Made by a program: the position numbers and the translations under genes. Under the pieces are notes generated by a model. That model was not told the DNA's origin. It saw only the letters and a list, made by a program, of their open reading frames with translations, and did not search any database. Shown here piece by piece: positions 1 through 8,750 of a stretch of 56,389 nucleotides of DNA. The first letter of the stretch is position 1. Each line of letters starts with the position of its first letter. Source of the DNA: Verrucomicrobiaceae bacterium (GTDB lineage: Bacteria > Verrucomicrobiota > Verrucomicrobiia > Chthoniobacterales > Terrimicrobiaceae); the NCBI GenBank assembly GCA_007280915.1, contig QYQL01000091.1, positions 1 through 56,389 of the forward strand, given 5' to 3'.

Positions 1-1
1 G

Positions 2-583
2 GTCACGGATTACATCGTCTACCTCGACGGGGCCGTCCGCCACAGCGGGGTTCTCGCGGTGGGCGGCGACCATATCACCAACGACATCTCGATCGGCCTT
101 CGCATCCCGATCACCCGCGCGGAGAAGCTCAAGATCGAGGAGGGCTCGGCAATTCTCGGGAAATCCCTCCCCGGAGAAAATATCGTTCTGAAAAACGATA
201 CGGGATTTTCCGGCAAGGAGGTCGAGCGGGAAATGCTGAACATGATCATCCATGCGAGGCTTCAGGAATTGTTCGCGCTTCTTCGCAAGCGGCTTGCCGG
301 GGAGGTTCCCGAGCATCTGCTGGGATCCGGCGTGATGATCACCGGGGGCTGCAGCTGCATCCGGGGGATCCGCGAGGTGGCGGAGTCGGTTTTCGAAATG
401 CCGGTCCACCTGACCCGCGCACAGGCGGTCTCGGGACCGACATCCGCATTCGAAAATCCGCAGTTTTCGACGTGCATCGGGCTCGCCAAATACGCCCAGG
501 CCGTCCGCTCGGAAATGCCGGAGGAATCGCTTATCGGCGGCATTTTCAAAAAATTCACAGGAATCTTCGGACTGAAATCATGA
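2..583 (+). CDS. ftsA: Cell division protein FtsA, C-terminal part (5' end outside window)
   Basis: The frame is open from the window edge to the TGA at 581-583. It encodes the last ~193 residues of an actin-fold FtsA, the protein that tethers FtsZ to the membrane. Recognisable parts are the phosphate-binding region 'AVGGDHITNDIS' near the window start and the late glycine-rich 'VMITGGCSC' segment of the second nucleotide lobe. The tail 'GIFKKFTGIFGLKS' looks like the short amphipathic membrane-targeting helix of FtsA. The gene overlaps ftsZ by an ATGA (580-583), so the two are translationally coupled. The family assignment is strong because of the ftsA-ftsZ order. Confidence 0.9.
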   Translation, partial: VTDYIVYLDGAVRHSGVLAVGGDHITNDISIGLRIPITRAEKLKIEEGSAILGKSLPGENIVLKNDTGFSGKEVEREMLNMIIHARLQELFALLRKRLAGEVPEHLLGSGVMITGGCSCIRGIREVAESVFEMPVHLTRAQAVSGPTSAFENPQFSTCIGLAKYAQAVRSEMPEESLIGGIFKKFTGIFGLKS

Positions 584-1899
584 TCACATATCCCCGATAT
601 CTCGACCGCTCCCAATCCCCGGTGGTCCGTCTGATCGGCCTGGGAAATGCGGGAGTCAACCTCGCCGACCGCATCAGCATGAACCAGGGCATGGACCTGG
701 AAACGGTCGTCCTCAATTCCGACCAGCAGTCGCTCTCCTCGTCGGTTTCCGGAACAAAAATTTCCCTCGGCCCCCTGACCACCCGCGGCCTGGGTGCCGG
801 GGGTGATCCCGAAATCGGGTTGGATGCCGCCAGGGAATCCCAGGCCGACATCGAGGCGGCCGTCGCCGGAGCGGACATCATTTTCCTATGCGCTGGGCTC
901 GGTGGAGGAACGGCATCCGGAGCCGCCGGGATGGTGGCCGAGGCGGCCAAAAAAGCCGGCGCTCTCCTCATTGCGATTGTCACATCGCCGTTCGGGTTCG
1001 AGGGTCGCCGTCGCACGGCACAGGCGGCGGCCGCGCTGCAGGAGATCGCTGCCCATGCCGACGCCGTGGTGCATTTTGAAAACGACCGCATGGCCGAACT
1101 TGCGGCGCCGCGCTCGGGGGTGTCGGAAACCTTCGCGGCCTGCGATGAACTTCTCGGCGGATGCATCGAGGCGATCACCCGCCTCGTCTCGGCACCGGGG
1201 CCTCTCGGGGTGGGGCTGCCGGATCTGCTCTCCGTTCTGGATGGAGGCGACGGCCTTTGCCTGTTCGGAACCGGCACCGCTGCCGGCGACAACCGCGCGC
1301 ATGAGGCACTTGAGGATGCCATGGCCAGCCCGCTGCTGGACCGCGGCCGGCTTCTGGCAGGAGCGGCGAGCGTCCTCGTTCATATTTCCGGCCCCCCCTC
1401 CCTTTCCTTCGCGGAAGTCGGAGCGGTGATGCAGGAAGTGGCTCGCGGAGCCGCCGAAGAGTCCCTTCTCCAGCTCGGGATCAGCACGGTCCCGGCCAAG
1501 GATGCTCCGCTGATCGTCTCGATCATCGCGAAATGCGGTGCCGCAAAATCCGCCCCTGCCGTGCGGCAACCGGCTACAAAACCCCAACCGCCCAAACCGA
1601 AATCGGAGCCAGTCGTCGAACAAAAGGAACCCCTGCTCACGCCGGAGGCTCCGGATGAGACGCCGGCTGCAGCCGCCACCAAGCCCTCTCCCGCTCCCGA
1701 GCGGACTGTTTCTCCGGTCGCACGCCCTCGCCCTACACAAAGCGAATCAAAAGCCGCCGCCTCACCGAAAATCAAACAGGAAACCCTCCAGTTCGAACCG
1801 GTCGCCCGCGGGCGCTTTGAAAAAATCGAGCCGACCATCGTCGAGGGTGAAGACCTCGACGTCCCGACATTCCTGCGCCTCACAGGCAAAAAACGCTGA
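580..1899 (+). CDS. ftsZ: Divergent FtsZ, tubulin-like cell division GTPase
   Basis: This 439-residue protein starts at the ATG overlapping the ftsA stop. FtsZ forms the cytokinetic ring. The fold is clear: 'LIGLGNAGVNLADRI' at the N-terminus, the tubulin-signature region 'LGGGTASGAA' (about 107-116), a long Pro/Ala/Glu-rich linker from about 330, and a C-terminal peptide 'DVPTFLRLTGKKR' like the FtsA/ZipA-binding tail. Several catalytic positions differ from canonical FtsZ. The signature GGGTGTG reads GGGTASG. The synergy (T7) loop, normally NxDxxD, reads 'GVGLPD', so the Asn and first Asp are Gly and only the second Asp remains. GTP hydrolysis may therefore be altered. No second ftsZ is in the window. 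Confidence 0.88.
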   Translation: MITYPRYLDRSQSPVVRLIGLGNAGVNLADRISMNQGMDLETVVLNSDQQSLSSSVSGTKISLGPLTTRGLGAGGDPEIGLDAARESQADIEAAVAGADIIFLCAGLGGGTASGAAGMVAEAAKKAGALLIAIVTSPFGFEGRRRTAQAAAALQEIAAHADAVVHFENDRMAELAAPRSGVSETFAACDELLGGCIEAITRLVSAPGPLGVGLPDLLSVLDGGDGLCLFGTGTAAGDNRAHEALEDAMASPLLDRGRLLAGAASVLVHISGPPSLSFAEVGAVMQEVARGAAEESLLQLGISTVPAKDAPLIVSIIAKCGAAKSAPAVRQPATKPQPPKPKSEPVVEQKEPLLTPEAPDETPAAAATKPSPAPERTVSPVARPRPTQSESKAAASPKIKQETLQFEPVARGRFEKIEPTIVEGEDLDVPTFLRLTGKKR

Positions 1900-1991
1900 G
1901 CTTGCCGGCACCTGAACGGATCATTTTCCGTGCGTTGCCGGCCGCCGGGTGCCAGCTTCATATCTCCAAAGAGAGATCATTTCCCAGCACC

Positions 1992-2663
1992 GTGAAAATC
2001 CAAATTCTGACCATCTTTCCGGAAATGTGTCACGAGGTCCTCGGGGGGAGCATCCTCAAGCGGGCACAGGAAAAGAATCTCGCCTCGCTCGAGGCGGTGG
2101 ATCTCCGGAAATGGGCCACCGGAAAGCACCGCACCACCGACGACGCGCCCTATGGCGGAGGTCCGGGAATGGTCATGAAGATCGAGCCGATCGACCGCGC
2201 GCTCGCCGAAATGCGGACGCCGGAGTCGCGCGTCATCTTTCTCTCCCCCCAGGGACGCCAATTCTCCCACGCCGTTGCCAGCGAACTCTCCCGTCAGTCC
2301 CATCTCATTCTTTTGTGCGGCCACTACGAGGGAGTGGATCAGCGCGTGGCGGATCATCTGATCGACGACGAAATCTCCATCGGCGACTATGTCCTCACCA
2401 GCGGCGTCCTGCCGGCCATGGTGGTCACCGATGCCGTCGTGAGGCTGCTCCCGGGCGTCCTCGGAGACAGCCGCTCGGCAGAGCAGGATTCCTTCGCGAC
2501 CGGACTCCTCGACCACCCGCACTACACACGTCCGGAAATTTACCGCGACTGGCCGGTGCCGGACATCCTGCTCTCCGGAAACCACGCCGCCATAGATCGA
2601 TGGCGCGCCGAAAAAGCCGCCGAGATCACCCGCACAAGACGCCCGGACATCGATTGTCCGTAA
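1992..2663 (+). CDS. trmD: tRNA (guanine-N1-)-methyltransferase TrmD
   Basis: A 223-residue SPOUT methyltransferase that uses S-adenosylmethionine to make m1G37 in tRNAs and so protects the reading frame. I place the start at GTG 1992, giving the family N-terminus 'VKIQILTIFPEM'; the open frame continues upstream to 1902 but that part does not resemble TrmD. The trefoil-knot signatures are present: 'YGGGPGMVMK', 'LLCGHYEGVDQRV' and 'ISIGDYVLTSGVLPA'. The C-terminal 'LLDHPHYTRP' matches the family's catalytic/tRNA-binding region. Length fits the usual 220-250. It follows ftsZ by 92 bp and may share its transcript. Confidence 0.93.
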   Translation: MKIQILTIFPEMCHEVLGGSILKRAQEKNLASLEAVDLRKWATGKHRTTDDAPYGGGPGMVMKIEPIDRALAEMRTPESRVIFLSPQGRQFSHAVASELSRQSHLILLCGHYEGVDQRVADHLIDDEISIGDYVLTSGVLPAMVVTDAVVRLLPGVLGDSRSAEQDSFATGLLDHPHYTRPEIYRDWPVPDILLSGNHAAIDRWRAEKAAEITRTRRPDIDCP

Positions 2664-2758
2664 CCTTTTCCCAAATTTCGCTTCCGCTCTGCGGCAGATG
2701 TCAATATGCAAGGATTCATTTATCCACTGATGGACTTTGGAGCCTGCCGCTGTCGAAA

Positions 2759-2788
2759 AAAGGCGTCAATACGCGGGACCCCGCCTTT
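2759..2788. terminator. Putative bidirectional terminator between convergent genes
   Basis: An inverted repeat AAAGGCG (2759-2765) / CGCCTTT (2782-2788) with a 16-nt loop. An A-run precedes it and a T-run follows a few bases after, so it could end both trmD (+) and the Ntn hydrolase gene (-). The loop is long, so confidence is moderate. The rest of 2664-2824 shows no gene. Confidence 0.4.
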
Positions 2789-2824
2789 GACCCCTTTTTT
2801 CCTTTTTGGTCGCCCTCGCCCCAT

Positions 2825-3913
2825 TCAGTTTTTCTTCGCTGCCGGATCGCCTGAAAGCCAGGCGAAGGGCTTTTGAGGCGCAAAGGATTTTGCCGCGTCG
2901 CCGGAATACACTCGGCCGCCCGCGACCTCAAGCCGCTGGACGGGTGCGGTCTTTGCGAAGTTCAGGTCATCGAGGTCCACCCAGAAAGTGTTCGGGGTGG
3001 TGGCCGAGTCGAAGTAGTAGATGTGGTTCTTCTGGTCTGCGGCAGTCCGCCAGATTGTGGAGGCGATATTCGGTTGGTCGGGCATGGTCATCCCGAGCGG
3101 AACACTCACGCTCCGCATGATGCTCAGGACGCTGGCGATGGCCTGAAAATTGAACGAACGATCGGGCACTGCGGTGATGTAGTTGGGATCGGCCTTTTTC
3201 GGAACGGCGCCCACGAAAAACGAAGCGCGTGCAAAGCGGTCCGACGCCCGGTTCGTTCCCGGCAGGAAGACGGTTCCACCGATGCTCTGCCAGTAGGTAT
3301 TGAGCGCGAGTTGCTCCGAATAGATCGGAGAATTTGTCATGACCGTGAATTCCCGGCCATGATGGACGACGAGTTTGCCGCCCACGTATTCAAAGATGGC
3401 GGAATCTCCGCTCGGATCCGAGATGGCGAGGTGCCCTTGCGCGGGCGAACCATTCGGAAGTGTCGGAGCCACAATCCGGAAGGGTTCCTTGGATAAAGCC
3501 TCGACGACCTCGGAGACGGTCTGGAAGTTATCCAACACGTATTGCGCCCACATGCTGATGCAAAGCGTCGGATGACCCGCAGTCGTTCCGTAGTCGGACT
3601 CGACCAGATAGAGCACGTTTGCCACGAGTCCCTTCTCATTGATCCCGTCAACCGTTGCGGCCTCGTAAATCGAAGCGATGACGCTGCCATATTTCGATGT
3701 CCATCGGATGGAACCAGGACCCGCGCTTCCGTTCCGCTCGATGCCCTGCGGAAAAAGCCAGAGGTTCGTTCCCATGTCCTGCGACCAATCCATCGAACGC
3801 CCGGTCACGATCGTATTGTCCGTGCCGGAGTAGAGGACCCGGGTGCAGGACCATGCGTCAGGGATCAGAAGAAGGCCAGCAATGCCGAGGATAGCGGGGA
3901 GGATGCGATTCAT
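2825..3913 (-). CDS. Secreted choloylglycine hydrolase / penicillin V acylase family Ntn hydrolase
   Basis: A 362-residue linear amide C-N hydrolase. The chosen start (3913) gives a clean signal peptide, 'MNRILPAILGIAGLLLIPDAWS', and cleavage would leave Cys23 as the N-terminal nucleophile, as the Ntn mechanism requires. The following 'CTRVLYSG...VTGRSMDW' matches the C..R..D pattern of bile-salt and penicillin V acylases. 'VMTNSPIYSEQ' supplies the conserved Asn region and 'NRASDRFARA' an Arg-rich region. The likely location is the periplasm; in environmental bacteria such enzymes often cleave N-acyl homoserine lactones or other linear amides. The substrate cannot be read from sequence. It stands alone, convergent with trmD. 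Confidence 0.85.
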   Translation of the reverse strand: MNRILPAILGIAGLLLIPDAWSCTRVLYSGTDNTIVTGRSMDWSQDMGTNLWLFPQGIERNGSAGPGSIRWTSKYGSVIASIYEAATVDGINEKGLVANVLYLVESDYGTTAGHPTLCISMWAQYVLDNFQTVSEVVEALSKEPFRIVAPTLPNGSPAQGHLAISDPSGDSAIFEYVGGKLVVHHGREFTVMTNSPIYSEQLALNTYWQSIGGTVFLPGTNRASDRFARASFFVGAVPKKADPNYITAVPDRSFNFQAIASVLSIMRSVSVPLGMTMPDQPNIASTIWRTAADQKNHIYYFDSATTPNTFWVDLDDLNFAKTAPVQRLEVAGGRVYSGDAAKSFAPQKPFAWLSGDPAAKKN

Positions 3914-4070
3914 AAAGATGAGGGGACTCCTCGCAGATCCATGTGTCAAGCTCCCCCGATGGATGGCATCCAACATTGAGGGAAGACATTGAGCGGGCGC
4001 AGCGGCTTCGCACATTCGGTGGCGATCGCGGTATCCGGGCTAGCTCAGTTTAGTCATGACCAGATATATC

Positions 4071-4135
4071 GTTGTAGTCGCCTCGCTCTGTCGAGGCGCA
4101 ACGGCGGCACGGCGACGGAGCGCCGCGGCTACAAC
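4071..4135. repeat. REP-like palindromic repeat
   Basis: A 65-bp GC-rich unit with inverted ends GTTGTAG (4071-4077) and CTACAAC (4129-4135), internally imperfectly self-complementary. It lies between two minus-strand genes and has the look of a dispersed REP/BIME element. Only one copy is in this window, so the repeat status is inferred from structure. The rest of 3914-4149 holds no visible gene. Confidence 0.45.
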
Positions 4136-4149
4136 TTTACTTAAACCGT

Positions 4150-4743
4150 CTAATACGGATGCCGGTCCGGCTTGTTTGTCCACGCCTCGCAGGCCTCGAG
4201 GGCGTGTTCGCGCTCAAAGTCCGGAAAACACTGGATGGCTTTCCGCTCATCCCACGGAAGCCGAAAATCAAGGTATTGGAACTCGTCGTCGAATCCGATT
4301 CTGCTCGCGTCCGAAAGGCGGGTTCCGAAATAAACCCGGTCGATGCGGGCCCAGTAAATCGCGCTCATGCACATCGGGCAGGGAGCCCCGTTGACGTAGA
4401 GGTCGCAACCTTTGAGCATCTGCGCGCGCTCGGGAGCAGGGTCAGAGGAACCTTCGGGACGCGGGATCATCTTCAGGGTTCCCTCGTGGCAGTCCGAGCC
4501 AAGAAGGGCTTTGGAATTGATTCGCGAACACGCGTCGATGATCGCGGTCACCTCTGCGTGATAAACCGGAATTCCAGTCAGAAGGACGCGGTTCTGTCCC
4601 CGCCCGATGATCTTTCCATCCTTCACAATCACAGCCCCGAACGGTCCTCCCCACCCTTTCTCCACGGATTCGATCGCGAGCCGGGTTGCCTCCTGCATGA
4701 ATTGCTTCTTTAATTCGCGGCTCTCGAAATCAGTGGCGCTCAT
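4150..4743 (-). CDS. Cytidine-deaminase-fold nucleoside/guanine deaminase
   Basis: A 197-residue cytoplasmic zinc deaminase. The motif 'YHAEVTAI' carries His62 and the catalytic Glu64; 'PCPMCMSAIYWA' carries the zinc cysteines 122 and 125. The overall pattern, including 'GGPFGAVIVKDG', 'GFDDEF' and a C-terminal aromatic-rich tail, resembles bacterial guanine deaminase GuaD, which converts guanine to xanthine. A ~25-residue insertion (about 85-112) separates the two zinc motifs. The ATG at 4743 overlaps the stop of the upstream LarA-like gene (ATGA), so the pair is an operon. Guanine is the best-guess substrate, but another base or amine is possible. Confidence 0.82.
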   Translation of the reverse strand: MSATDFESRELKKQFMQEATRLAIESVEKGWGGPFGAVIVKDGKIIGRGQNRVLLTGIPVYHAEVTAIIDACSRINSKALLGSDCHEGTLKMIPRPEGSSDPAPERAQMLKGCDLYVNGAPCPMCMSAIYWARIDRVYFGTRLSDASRIGFDDEFQYLDFRLPWDERKAIQCFPDFEREHALEACEAWTNKPDRHPY

Positions 4744-6005
4744 GGATTCGCGGGCGATTTGGCAGGGGTGGAAAACAGGGTAAGTTTTCCCTGCGTGAAC
4801 TCCACGGGAACCGGGGTCTCTGAAACCTTGCACTGCGGGTGGCTGCGAAGCTCGTCGGCAATATCCTCCGAACAATAAAGCGTTTCCAGGTGGAGGGTGT
4901 TCGGAATGAACATCCATCCTCGGTCGCCGAAGCGCTCGCGGATTTTTTTCACGACCTCCTCTTCGTTTTCCAAGGTGCAGGGGATGGCCATGCGGCGCAT
5001 CTCACCAGTCGTGTAAACATTCAGGAACGTCTTGCGCTCGTCGATCGCATCGCGCAGCGGGCGCGTAATGAAGTCGGCGAGCCCGACGCCGATGGCATTT
5101 CCGTGCGAGGCCTCGGAAAGCGCCAGCGCGGCGATCACCTGGATGCGCGGCCGGTCGAGGTCCTCGTAGCCGTTGATCCCGCGCCGGCCGATGACGTTGG
5201 TATCCATGCCGCTTCCGCTGAAGGTTTTTCCGATTTCTGAGACCACGAGGACCTGGAGATCGTCGCAGGGCAGCGCGGGAAAATAGTGTCGGTGACGATC
5301 GATGAGAGCGGCTTCGCGGGAGAGAATGTCATTTGTGGCGACTGCGTGCAGTTCCGCCGTCTGGTCGAAGCCGTCCTCCAGGATCGCTAGGCCACCGAAG
5401 ATTTTTCCATAGCCAACCAGAAGTGCTCCCATTTCGAGGAGCATATCCTTCATCTGCGCGGTGGGCGCGGAATGAAACGTCGAAGCCGAGCGGATCTTCC
5501 CCATCCCGACGACCATCATCTTGGTGAGCCCACTTTGCACGGGACCGGAAAAGCAGGTGTGCAGTTTGATGCGGTTGAGAACGAGAACACCGTCAGCTTC
5601 AAAACAATTCCGGTCCATCCAGACATCCCCCGAGGACACGGTCCCGATCTTCACGACGTCCATGCTGGAGCGGATCTCCATCCCTGTGGCGGATTCGGTG
5701 AGCCCAAGCGACTCGATCATCGCGCGCTGCCCCTCAGCGGTTGCGCCATTGTGCGATCCCATGCAGGGCACAAGGAACGGCTCCGCTCCATTCCGGCGCA
5801 GCCAGTCGCCGGCCGCTTTTGTGATCCGGACAATGTTCGCGATCCCCCGGCTTCCGGCGGTGATCGCGATCCGGCCGAGCGGACGCACGCCGAGGCTGTC
5901 AAGCTGGCGGAAAACCTCACCCTCAATGTCCTGGAGCGGGTTGGAAACGAGTTCCTGATCCACGCGGAAGACATTCAGCGGGTCTGCCTTGGAATCCGAT
6001 GACAT
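4740..6005 (-). CDS. LarA-family (lactate racemase-like, DUF2088) protein
   Basis: A 421-residue protein resembling the N-terminal fold of LarA, the nickel-pincer lactate racemase, and other DUF2088-type proteins. Supporting segments are 'RIAITAGSRGIANI', 'PFLVPCMGSHNGAT', 'ADGVLVLNRIKLHT' and 'MMVVGMGKI' in family order. Members catalyse racemisation or epimerisation of 2-hydroxy acids when the pincer cofactor is present, but many homologues have unknown substrates. No larB/larC/larE cofactor genes are nearby. It is coupled to the downstream deaminase by an ATGA overlap. The family is fairly sure; the reaction is not. Confidence 0.68.
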   Translation of the reverse strand: MSSDSKADPLNVFRVDQELVSNPLQDIEGEVFRQLDSLGVRPLGRIAITAGSRGIANIVRITKAAGDWLRRNGAEPFLVPCMGSHNGATAEGQRAMIESLGLTESATGMEIRSSMDVVKIGTVSSGDVWMDRNCFEADGVLVLNRIKLHTCFSGPVQSGLTKMMVVGMGKIRSASTFHSAPTAQMKDMLLEMGALLVGYGKIFGGLAILEDGFDQTAELHAVATNDILSREAALIDRHRHYFPALPCDDLQVLVVSEIGKTFSGSGMDTNVIGRRGINGYEDLDRPRIQVIAALALSEASHGNAIGVGLADFITRPLRDAIDERKTFLNVYTTGEMRRMAIPCTLENEEEVVKKIRERFGDRGWMFIPNTLHLETLYCSEDIADELRSHPQCKVSETPVPVEFTQGKLTLFSTPAKSPANP

Positions 6006-6068
6006 CTGGACAATGTAATCCCACGGGACCTCTTGCCAAGTCCGCGTTGTCGACAGACAGCGTCCCTG

Positions 6069-7232
6069 TTATCGGAAAAAGCTCCCGATCGCCCGGAACA
6101 CCGTGTTGAAACTCTCGTCCACCCGGTCGGCGATCCCTTCCACTGCCGGGAATGGATCCTCGTGTTTATACGGGTAGGGAAAATCGAACGTCTGGACATC
6201 GATCGGGATGTCCCGGCTCCTTCCCTTGAGCGTGTTCTCGACTTCGTAGGGAGGGATGACCTCATCTCCGGCGAGGGCGATGGCGGCGATGCGGCCGCTC
6301 ATTTTCCGGAACCTTTCCTCCCGGAAATCGGCCATAAATTTGTAACTCAGCATGCTCCGGAACGCGACCCCGGAATCGTCGAGCAGATGGGCGAGAAGTT
6401 TCGGATCATGCTTGAGGTGGCTCTCGAGGTGTTCGACCACGAACGAATAAAGCCTCACGTTCGCCTCGCTGTCCAAAATGAATCGGGAAACCGGCGAGAT
6501 CCGGTTGAAAACCGGCCCCCCGCAGAACATGAAAAGCCGGGTGTCCGAAAACAGCCCGCCGGGGTTGCTGAGCAGCAGCACCTCGGAAAGAAAGCCTCCG
6601 ATCGAATACGCCAAAATGTCCACGGTGGGATTTTTTTCAAAAAGCGGATGATCCCCGCTTTTGCACAGTTCGACAAAATCCCTCACGTCATGGAACGTCT
6701 GGAGCCCGGACCAGATGAACCGCTGCGGGTTCCCGTGCAGCCGGGTGCTGATCGCGGCGTTCAGGAGCGACGAGTGCAAGACATCCGGAAATTCTCTTTT
6801 TCTGCGCTTGCTGATTGCGTGCATGAGCCGCGGATCGCTCCATGTGGCCGGGGCGCGGTTCATGTGGAATGCGATCGGAAAGAGCACGACGGTTTTCCCG
6901 GTGAGCTCCAGAATCTTCGCGGCCCACGGCAGATACTTGTGCCAGTGCTTTTCATTGAACCCGTGGAAGAGCAGAACCATCCCCTTGGATTTACGAACGC
7001 CGTCGGGCTGGAACACATGGTAGGTGAAGGAAAGGTTCTCCCCGACCAGCGAGTCCGCCACATCCAGCACATCGCCCGCCGGCTCGCCGACACCATGACT
7101 GTCGGGCAGAAGCGCAGCATGACGCGAGTGGAAGGAGTGGTTGCGGACACTCATCCCGCCTTCCAGAGGGATCCGGTCCCCATCGAATGACACCCTGTCT
7201 TTGAGGTAATCGTGGAGCTGCAGGTAGTTCAT
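6069..7232 (-). CDS. Alpha/beta hydrolase of the DUF6051 type
   Basis: A 387-residue protein with alpha/beta-hydrolase landmarks: a beta-strand plus oxyanion region 'GMVLLFHGFNEKHW' (about 84-97) and a nucleophile-elbow-like 'ILAYSIGGFLSE' with Ser in place of the usual GxSxG serine (G replaced by A at the first position). No signal peptide is visible, so it is probably cytoplasmic. It lies 63 bp upstream of the LarA-like gene on the same strand and may be co-transcribed with it. I do not recognise a specific substrate. The 200 bp upstream (7233-7433) contains no gene I can support. Confidence 0.65.
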   Translation of the reverse strand: MNYLQLHDYLKDRVSFDGDRIPLEGGMSVRNHSFHSRHAALLPDSHGVGEPAGDVLDVADSLVGENLSFTYHVFQPDGVRKSKGMVLLFHGFNEKHWHKYLPWAAKILELTGKTVVLFPIAFHMNRAPATWSDPRLMHAISKRRKREFPDVLHSSLLNAAISTRLHGNPQRFIWSGLQTFHDVRDFVELCKSGDHPLFEKNPTVDILAYSIGGFLSEVLLLSNPGGLFSDTRLFMFCGGPVFNRISPVSRFILDSEANVRLYSFVVEHLESHLKHDPKLLAHLLDDSGVAFRSMLSYKFMADFREERFRKMSGRIAAIALAGDEVIPPYEVENTLKGRSRDIPIDVQTFDFPYPYKHEDPFPAVEGIADRVDESFNTVFRAIGSFFR

Positions 7233-7439
7233 GGTTTCGGCGGAGGCCGCCCGGATGGTTCCCCGAAGCGTTCCGTTACCTCCAGTTAGTAATTATCCCC
7301 CTTCCGGCTCACGCAGAACAGCGGAAAATGCAATCCGTAAAAAGGTTGCCTCTTGCAAGCGAACCGCACGCTTTTCAGCAGTGGCTACGATGGAGTGAAT
7401 TGACTCCCCTGCCCCAAGTATTTACGGTTGGCCATGTGC

Positions 7440-7662
7440 ATGGGTTTCCTCCGAAAAACTGCTCCTTGCGCCAATCTGCGGCTTGGTGCTCTGCCAGACC
7501 GTCTCGCGCGCCCAGGAGATCTCCCTGGACCTCGGCGGTGGTGTGAGGATGGAGTTTCGTCTGGGTGCCGGTGACAACAAGCGGCGCAAAAAAGGAGATC
7601 AAAATCGGCGATTTTTCAAATAGGAGCCCGTCCAGAAGGAGCTGATCTGGGGTCCGTTCCAA
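7440..7662 (+). pseudogene. Frameshifted 5' part of the FGE-like gene, including its signal peptide
   Basis: Reading across three single-base shifts restores a normal start. From ATG 7440 the frame reads 'MGFLRK', then needs one A removed from the A-run 7454-7458 to continue as 'LLLAPICGLVLCQTVSRAQE', a good signal peptide. A second shift lies in the GGG at 7563-7565, after 'VRMEFRL', continuing as 'VPVTTSGAKKEIKIGDFSNR'. A third lies near 7618-7624 and leads into 'EPVQKELIWGPFQVADKGF' of the downstream ORF. Two of the three fall in homopolymers. Either this is a decaying gene or the assembly has indel errors here. Confidence 0.6.
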
Positions 7663-8730
7663 GTGGCGGACAAAGGCTTCGGCTACTACCTCGGGAAGAC
7701 CGAAGTTACCGAGGCGCAGTGGGCGGCGGTGATGGGCGAGGGCGAAAAGTCATCGAAACCGGTCGCAAACCAATCCCACCAAGCCATCCAGGACTATATT
7801 CAAAAGCTGAACCCCGGGGCATTGGGTGGGCAGATTTCAGGTCTCCCTCGCAAGGCCGATTCGACCCCGGGGGTGATTCGGCTTCCGACGGAGAGCGAAT
7901 GGGAATATGCGGCCCGTTGCGGGGCTGGCCCGGACTACAAAAATAAACATCCCTACGGTGAGGACAGGGAGGTGGAAAGATTTGAGGTCATGGCATCCCC
8001 TGGAGGCGGAGGCAAGTCCCGCGAGGTGGCCACGCTTCCGCCCAACAAGCTCGGCCTCCATGACATGCTCGGAAATGTGCGGGAATTCGTGGATGGAACG
8101 TATTCTGCCGGGGGAAGCCAGATCCTGAAGGGCGGAAGCTACCTCTCCGAAAAGCAGGAAATCCGCTCATCGGCGCGGACCGAGCAGCCACCGTTCGGAA
8201 AAGACGGCAAGCCCACATCCAGGCCGGATGCGGGGTTCAGGCTCTGCATCACGGCACCGGAACACACGGCCTTTGGCCAAAAACCCATACCCGTGGAAAA
8301 GGACCCCGCGGATCCTGACGGGGAAAACCGGCCTCCACCGGAGGATACCCGTTATAAAGAGGCGATGGAACTCATCGACACCAACCTGGAGACCCTGAAG
8401 AAAATTCAACTGCGCACTTTCCAGATCACAACACTCGAGCAATCCAATACCGACGGGTATGCCAACGGGCAAATTGCCAAACTGAGGAAAGACATCGCCG
8501 AAAAGGAAAAGTCCCTGAACAAGGCTGTCGAGTTGCTCCGGCGGATACACGGCGAAAACAGCAACCAGATAGGCAAGGCGCTCGCCGACTACGAAGCGCA
8601 ACTCAACAAGAAGATGGACTCCGGTTCAGGTGCCGGGAACGATTCCGATGCCATGCGGTCGCTGAAAAACCGGCTCGACTTTTCGCAGCATTCGCAACAA
8701 ATTCGATCCAATTCGATCCAATTCGGATAA
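7663..8730 (+). CDS. SUMF1/formylglycine-generating-enzyme-like domain protein (3' intact part)
   Basis: An open frame of 355 codons, of which residues 1-~205 match the FGE-sulfatase (SUMF1) fold: 'GKTEVTEAQW', 'RLPTESEWEYAARCG', 'GLHDMLGNVREFVDG', 'ILKGGSYLS' and 'DAGFRLC'. The active-site cysteines of true formylglycine enzymes are not evident, so a binding or other role is likelier. The remainder (~230-340) is a predicted coiled coil rich in Glu/Lys/Gln. The true start lies upstream but is separated by frameshifts, so as it stands the protein would lack its signal peptide and N-terminus. The 3' end contains a short tandem ATTCGATCCA repeat. Possibly a pseudogene. Confidence 0.6.
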   Translation: MADKGFGYYLGKTEVTEAQWAAVMGEGEKSSKPVANQSHQAIQDYIQKLNPGALGGQISGLPRKADSTPGVIRLPTESEWEYAARCGAGPDYKNKHPYGEDREVERFEVMASPGGGGKSREVATLPPNKLGLHDMLGNVREFVDGTYSAGGSQILKGGSYLSEKQEIRSSARTEQPPFGKDGKPTSRPDAGFRLCITAPEHTAFGQKPIPVEKDPADPDGENRPPPEDTRYKEAMELIDTNLETLKKIQLRTFQITTLEQSNTDGYANGQIAKLRKDIAEKEKSLNKAVELLRRIHGENSNQIGKALADYEAQLNKKMDSGSGAGNDSDAMRSLKNRLDFSQHSQQIRSNSIQFG

Positions 8731-8750
8731 AAACCAGCACCTGCCAGCAG

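Noticed and set aside
4028-4065. tRNA-like string GGGCTAGCTCAGTTTAG resembling a D-arm
   Set aside because: No matching anticodon arm, T-arm or acceptor stem follows.
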